From JAAYUH01 sp964640995 (GTDB taxonomy: Bacteria > Caldisericota > Caldisericia > B22-G15): a stretch of DNA of 64,000 bases. The stretch spans positions 1-64,000 of the forward strand of contig CAZXJJ010000005.1 in assembly GCA_964640995.1 (NCBI GenBank), written 5' to 3'. Below, one piece after another: positions 59,970-64,000 of this stretch; within the stretch, counting starts at the first letter, position 1; each line of letters starts with the position of its first letter. Below the pieces are notes generated by a model. That model did not search any database, was not told the origin of the DNA, and saw nothing but the letters and a program-made list of their open reading frames with translations. Both the position numbers and the translations under genes were made by a program.

Positions 59970-60983
59970 TTAAATAATTAACATAGCATCACCAAAAGAA
60001 TAAAATCTATATCTCTCCTTAACTGCAATTTTATATGCATTTAAAACATTTTCGATTCCTCCAAAAGCACAAACAAGAACAAGAAGAGAGGTTTTAGGCA
60101 AATGAAAATTTGTGATTAAAGCATCAACAAATTTAAATTCAAACGGTGGTTTTATAAATAAATCTGTTGTTCCTTTATATTCTTTAATAACTTCAATTCT
60201 TGCAACAGTCTCAAGTGTTCTTACAACAGTGGTTCCAACAGCAACAACTCTTTTTTTGTTCTTTTTAGTCTCTTTTATATCATTAAGAACTTTTTCACTT
60301 ACTTCTATCCACTCTTCCCCAAGTTTTACATCATCTAGTTTTTTTACTTTTAAAGGTTCAAAAGTTGGAGTACTAACATGTAGCGTTACATATTCAATTT
60401 TTACTCCTTTTTCTTTTAATTCAAGCAACAGATTTTCTGTAAAATGTAATCCTGCTGTTGGTGCTGCTATTGAACCTAAATATTTTCCAAAGATTGTTTG
60501 ATAATCCTCTTCATTTATATTTTTATTTTTTATATATGGAGGAAGAGGTACCTCTCCAACTTTTTCTATAAAAGAAATGTAATCTTCAATCTCTGGAATC
60601 TCAACTAATCTTTTCCCCTCTTCTAAAACTTTTTTTATAACTCCTTTTGTTCCATCTTTAAAAAATATTTCTTTTCCTTCTTTTAGTTTTTTTGCTTTTT
60701 TTGCTTTAATTTCTATTAAATTTTTTTCTCCTTTAAGAAAAAGCGCTTCAACTTTTCCACCTGTATCAAGAGTTATAATAATTTTTGCTTTTATAACCTT
60801 TGTGTCATTTAAAATTATGAGGTCCCCACTTTCTAAATAATCTGGAAGTTCATAAAAATATTTATGTTCAATTTTTCCACTATCTTTATATAAAACAAGT
60901 AATCTTGCTTTATCTCTCTCTTTTAATGGTTCTTGAGCGATAAGTTCCTTAGGAAGTTCGTAATCAAAAACTTCAATTTCCAC
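59970..60983 (-). CDS. queA: S-adenosylmethionine:tRNA ribosyltransferase-isomerase QueA
   Basis: Adds the epoxycyclopentanediol group in queuosine synthesis on tRNA positions 34. 337 residues with GTG start overlapping the preceding gene by 11 bases. Signature stretches: FDYELPKELIAQEPLKERDKARLLVL, GDLIILNDTKVIKAKI, VPLPPYIKN, DYQTIFGKYLGSIAAPTAGLHFTENLL, YVTLHVSTPTFEPLKV and ALITNFHLPKTSLLVLVCAFGG. Complete. Other queuosine genes (tgt, queG) are not in the window. Confidence 0.95.
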   Translation of the reverse strand: MEIEVFDYELPKELIAQEPLKERDKARLLVLYKDSGKIEHKYFYELPDYLESGDLIILNDTKVIKAKIIITLDTGGKVEALFLKGEKNLIEIKAKKAKKLKEGKEIFFKDGTKGVIKKVLEEGKRLVEIPEIEDYISFIEKVGEVPLPPYIKNKNINEEDYQTIFGKYLGSIAAPTAGLHFTENLLLELKEKGVKIEYVTLHVSTPTFEPLKVKKLDDVKLGEEWIEVSEKVLNDIKETKKNKKRVVAVGTTVVRTLETVARIEVIKEYKGTTDLFIKPPFEFKFVDALITNFHLPKTSLLVLVCAFGGIENVLNAYKIAVKERYRFYSFGDAMLII

Positions 60984-62469
60984 TCTCTAATTTTACTATA
61001 TTTACTCCATAATAGTAATGCTTCAATATATCAATATAATTCATACCATTTTCTGCAAACCCCTGTGCCCCCCACTGACTCATTCCAACTCCATGTCCCC
61101 ATCCTTTGCCTGTAAATACAACAATATCCCACCTTCTTCTAATATCCTGAATGCTATATTCATAATTTTCAAATTTTTTAACAACTCCATCAAAACTTCC
61201 CTTAAAAAATGGAATTTTATCTACCATATCAACAATTGAATTAATATGACTGAATCTATAAACCTTAAATTCAAAATCAAACCATGTACTTTTTAAACCT
61301 AAAATAGATTGAAATTGAGGGCCTGTTAAAATAATCTCATCATACATACCTATAACTTTTATCTCAACAACTCTTGGAGAAACTCCTCTTCTTATAATCT
61401 CAAAGCCCAAAATTTCACCAATATCATAGAGGTTATTTTGTTTAAGATATTTTTTAAATAACATTTGAATTCTATAGTTTGTAAATGTTTGTGTCCACGA
61501 GTAATGAGGCGATTTATCTTCATAAGGACTTATAACTCCTCTTAAATATGGGTAAGGAACAGAAAACCAAACATTTTCGTTATTTTCAGTGTGTCCTCCT
61601 GAAGTTGAGTGATATAGTGCCTCAATTATTTTTCCATTATAAGTTATTGCTTCATCTTTTGTTGATTCAACTGCAAGATTTGTTTTTTCATTTTCCTTAT
61701 CAAAACCCTGATATGCTTGAGTTAATGGGGTTGCTGTAACATCATAAATATTTTTTTCTTTTATTCTTGATAAAGCATAAGTTCTTGCTGCAACTGCTTG
61801 TGCCTTAAGTGCTTCCATATGAAAACTTGCAGGCATTTCTGATGGAACAACACCTTTAAGATAATCTTCAATATTTAACTTATTAATTATATAAGATGAT
61901 AAATTTACATAAAGATAAATTAATCCTCTATATCTTCTATTGTTAACTTTTATAAGATCATTAGCAGGATAAACTTCGAATATAACACCATTCAAATCGC
62001 TTTTCTTTAATTGTATTTTAATTCTATCTGTACCAAAAAGAATAAAATAACCTGATATATCAACATTTTCCATAAAAATAAGGTAAAGTTTATTTAAAAG
62101 TTTAAAAGTTTCTCTTTCTTCATTTGATTTAAAATCACCAATATCTAAAGCATATTTTCCATTTTCAAAATATATAAAGAATTCTTTTCCCTGAATTTTG
62201 TCTTTTATAAATTCAAAATATTTAAATGCATCTTGAAAATTTAAAAAAATCCCAATTCTAACTCTTAATGAATTTAAATTTTTTTCATAATATAAAATTT
62301 TATTTTCTTTAAAAATTTCAACATTATTGTATTTTATTATTGAATTATCTCCAAATTCTAGGTAAGTTGGATTTTGAAATAGTAGAACTCTTATATCAAC
62401 ATTTATTGAATAAACTCTATTTATAAATAAAAAAATAAATATAAGAGTAAGAATAAAAATTTTTTTCAA
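60973..62469 (-). CDS. secreted SpoIID/LytB-domain protein
   Basis: 498 residues. A signal peptide (KKIFILTLIFIFLFINRVYS) and an N-terminal region of about 190 residues, possibly SPOR-like (LRVRIGIFLNFQDAFKYFEFI), precede the SpoIID domain: NIEDYLKGVVPSEMPASFHMEALKAQAVAARTYAL, STSGGHTENNENVWFSVPYPYLRGV and the C-terminal FTGKGWGHGVGMSQWGAQGFAENG. SpoIID is a lytic transglycosylase acting on denuded glycan strands during engulfment; many non-sporeformers carry homologues of unknown role. No other sporulation genes are seen here, so a general wall-remodelling role is likely. It overlaps queA and the CvpA-like gene. Confidence 0.9.
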   Translation of the reverse strand: MKKIFILTLIFIFLFINRVYSINVDIRVLLFQNPTYLEFGDNSIIKYNNVEIFKENKILYYEKNLNSLRVRIGIFLNFQDAFKYFEFIKDKIQGKEFFIYFENGKYALDIGDFKSNEERETFKLLNKLYLIFMENVDISGYFILFGTDRIKIQLKKSDLNGVIFEVYPANDLIKVNNRRYRGLIYLYVNLSSYIINKLNIEDYLKGVVPSEMPASFHMEALKAQAVAARTYALSRIKEKNIYDVTATPLTQAYQGFDKENEKTNLAVESTKDEAITYNGKIIEALYHSTSGGHTENNENVWFSVPYPYLRGVISPYEDKSPHYSWTQTFTNYRIQMLFKKYLKQNNLYDIGEILGFEIIRRGVSPRVVEIKVIGMYDEIILTGPQFQSILGLKSTWFDFEFKVYRFSHINSIVDMVDKIPFFKGSFDGVVKKFENYEYSIQDIRRRWDIVVFTGKGWGHGVGMSQWGAQGFAENGMNYIDILKHYYYGVNIVKLESGN

Positions 62470-63194
62470 CTTAATGCCTCCATAATCTTAACAATTAGAG
62501 TATTGAGTATTGACTTAAAAAATACCATATTATTTTCAATGAATTTAACAATTTGAGAAGATTCGAAATATTTAACAATAATAGATTCGGGCTTTAAAAT
62601 CTTTAAAAGTAAATTAGAATAGACAAAAACAACAAATATTATTATTGAAAAATATAGTATCATGTTAAATATTAGACCAAAAAGCCTATCAAGAGTTCCA
62701 ATTATTGGTAGTTTATGTATTATTGAAGAAAATACTCCTCTTAAAATTGAAAAGAGAATTATAAATATCAAAAATAATATTATAAAAGAAATTACTTCTG
62801 CAATTACTAAAGATATTAAATAAAGATATGATTCAAACACATTATTCAGACTTTCAAAATTTGCTAATAAATTTATGTTTTCAATAAATGAGGATTTTAA
62901 AAATTTTGGAAGTTTAATAGAGTCTATAAAAAGAGAGAAATTTGAAGGATTGTTTGATAAAATTTTAGTTTCAGGAGGTAAATTTATATGTGGGGTTATA
63001 TAATTTTTGATATTTGTTATAAAACCAAATCTATCTTCAAGAAACAATGCAAAATTTGGAGAAAATCTATATGCAAGATAAATACTTAAAAAAAATCCTA
63101 CAACAGAAATTAAAATCTTAAAAATTCCTTTTTTATAACCTGCATAACATGCAAATATAAGTATTAAAATTATTACCCCATCAACTATATTCAT
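62466..63194 (-). CDS. CvpA-family membrane protein
   Basis: 242 residues with four main hydrophobic segments. The N-terminal VDGVIILILIFACYAGYKKGIFKILISVVGFFLSIYLAYRF is the CvpA pattern (short loop GxxxGxxK between helices 1 and 2), and FSSIIHKLPIIGTLDRLFGLIF is the conserved second-half motif. CvpA is linked to colicin V production and envelope integrity, mechanism unknown. It overlaps the SpoIID gene by 4 bases. Confidence 0.8.
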   Translation of the reverse strand: MNIVDGVIILILIFACYAGYKKGIFKILISVVGFFLSIYLAYRFSPNFALFLEDRFGFITNIKNYITPHINLPPETKILSNNPSNFSLFIDSIKLPKFLKSSFIENINLLANFESLNNVFESYLYLISLVIAEVISFIILFLIFIILFSILRGVFSSIIHKLPIIGTLDRLFGLIFNMILYFSIIIFVVFVYSNLLLKILKPESIIVKYFESSQIVKFIENNMVFFKSILNTLIVKIMEALS

Positions 63195-63216
63195 AATTTA
63201 ATTTTAACAGGTAAAT

Positions 63217-64000
63217 TTAAAAAGACACTTTTCTTGTTATCTTGAGTTTTGTTGTAATTATTTTATCTGATGAAAATATTTTTGTTGCAATATAAAGACA
63301 TATCAAAAAGAAAATTATTTCATAAATAATTCCTAAAATAGGAAATAGATAATTTCCAAGTGAAAGAAAGGTATTTGCCATAAATGGATGTGAAAAAGGA
63401 ATAATAAAAACAATTACTTTTAAAATAAATGGAAGAGAGTTTAAATCCATGAATAATGATAAAAAATATGGAATCAAAACCATAACCATAAGAGGTGTTA
63501 AAAGGGTTTGTGCACTCTGGACACTATCTGCATAAACAGCAAGAATTGTTGCAAGTGACAATGCACAAAGAATTGCTAAAAATAATGAAATACCTAAAAT
63601 AATATATGTTGTTGTATTTAATGTTAATCCTAGATCACTTAAAATTTTTGAAATATCTTGACCAATTCCGATAGCAATTCTTCCTTCTGTTACTCCAGTT
63701 AGATAATTTCTCATTCCAATCATATAAACAAGTGACATGATCAGTGCAATTACACCAGAACTTAACATTTTAGCAAAAATAATTGATGTTCTATTCATTG
63801 GAATTGTTAAAAGTATTTCAAGGGTCTTATTTTCTTTTTCTTGTGCGATTGATGATGCAATCATTTGAGAGGAGAAAATTATAACAATCATTAAAATAAT
63901 TGGAATAAAAGCATTTTGAGATGTTACAGCATTTGCTATTGCTTCTATTGTTGTTTCTGAAATCTTATCTCTTACCATAACAAAACTTTTTACTTTTATA
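63217..64000 (-). CDS. ABC-2 type transporter permease, partial
   Basis: The frame is open to the right edge of the window, so the 5' part lies outside; an internal ATG at 63978 would leave out the N-terminal helix and external domain typical of these permeases. The visible 260 residues carry five or six hydrophobic segments, with IIFSSQMIASSIAQEKENKTLEILLTIPMNRTSIIFAKML, the characteristic NatB/YhaP-type sequence (IAxEKExxTLExLLxTP). It pairs with an ATP-binding protein presumably encoded upstream beyond the window. Substrate unknown. Confidence 0.85.
   Translation of the reverse strand, partial: IKVKSFVMVRDKISETTIEAIANAVTSQNAFIPIILMIVIIFSSQMIASSIAQEKENKTLEILLTIPMNRTSIIFAKMLSSGVIALIMSLVYMIGMRNYLTGVTEGRIAIGIGQDISKILSDLGLTLNTTTYIILGISLFLAILCALSLATILAVYADSVQSAQTLLTPLMVMVLIPYFLSLFMDLNSLPFILKVIVFIIPFSHPFMANTFLSLGNYLFPILGIIYEIIFFLICLYIATKIFSSDKIITTKLKITRKVSF

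Overview
The window is about 64 kb of very AT-rich chromosome from a bacterium that encodes arginine almost always as AGA/AGG and whose proteins are rich in Lys, Glu and Ile. It has a standard dcw (division and cell wall) cluster, SepF together with an FtsA-like protein, a CIRCE-controlled grpE-dnaK-dnaJ operon, several secreted proteins with copper-amine-oxidase-N-terminal ('stalk') domains, and Thermotoga-like glycosidases. This suggests a low-GC anaerobic thermophile of the Caldisericota/Dictyoglomota/Thermotogota type. That placement is inference; no rRNA gene is present.

Layout. 1-2064: a decayed accessory edge with a start-less ORF, a small hypothetical gene, a GC-richer 74-nt palindrome and a broken AbiEii-type nucleotidyltransferase next to an intact DUF6922-type partner, only 5 nt downstream of sepF. 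2070-17436 (minus): one compact operon mraZ-rsmH-ftsL-ftsI-murE-mraY-murD-ftsW-murG-murC-murB-ftsQ-ftsA-ftsZ-(HlyD-like)-sepF, headed by three 10-bp-phased MraZ boxes. murF is missing from its usual place, MurE is divergent and FtsA has lost its nucleotide-binding motifs. 17540-22351 (minus): an OFA-family transporter and the heat-shock operon with promoter and CIRCE. 22442-24862 (minus): a secreted PQQ-propeller/HYDIN-like/stalk-domain protein. 24919-29463 (plus): promoter, tRNA-Val(GAC), thrS, infC (AUU start), rpmI, rplT and a four-S1-domain protein.

29557-39097: an ECF-type sigma factor, its probable membrane anti-sigma partner, a SIMPL-domain secreted protein, a Nudix hydrolase, a 3.4-kb pseudogene of a fibronectin-III/stalk surface protein, and an intact 1128-residue secreted protein with eight tandem eight-cysteine modules that I cannot assign to a family. 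The SIMPL and Cys-module genes share a 15-bp upstream motif (TTTGAAACTTTTTAT) that could be a sigma-factor or operator site. 39111-49211 (minus): an eight-gene glycoside operon (PIG-L deacetylase, SIS isomerase, ROK kinase, six-hairpin glycosidase, MFS transporter, GH36 alpha-galactosidase, PfkB kinase, GH1 beta-glycosidase). It carries import, hydrolysis and the first three glycolytic steps in one unit.

49285-52747: PolX, a DMT exporter and a PAP2 phosphatase, some with -10-like boxes so close to the start codon that leaderless mRNAs are likely. 52841-53457: a decayed MNT/HepT toxin-antitoxin pair that still shows both catalytic motifs. 53461-64000 (minus): uridine phosphorylase, a DUF4129/DUF58/MoxR set, a Clp-fold membrane protease, an aminotransferase, queA, a SpoIID/LytB protein, a CvpA-like protein and the 3' part of an ABC-2 permease cut by the window edge. 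The most original items are the cysteine-module protein with its shared promoter motif, the degenerate FtsA and MurE in an otherwise orthodox dcw operon, and the repeated decay of nucleotidyltransferase toxin-antitoxin loci.
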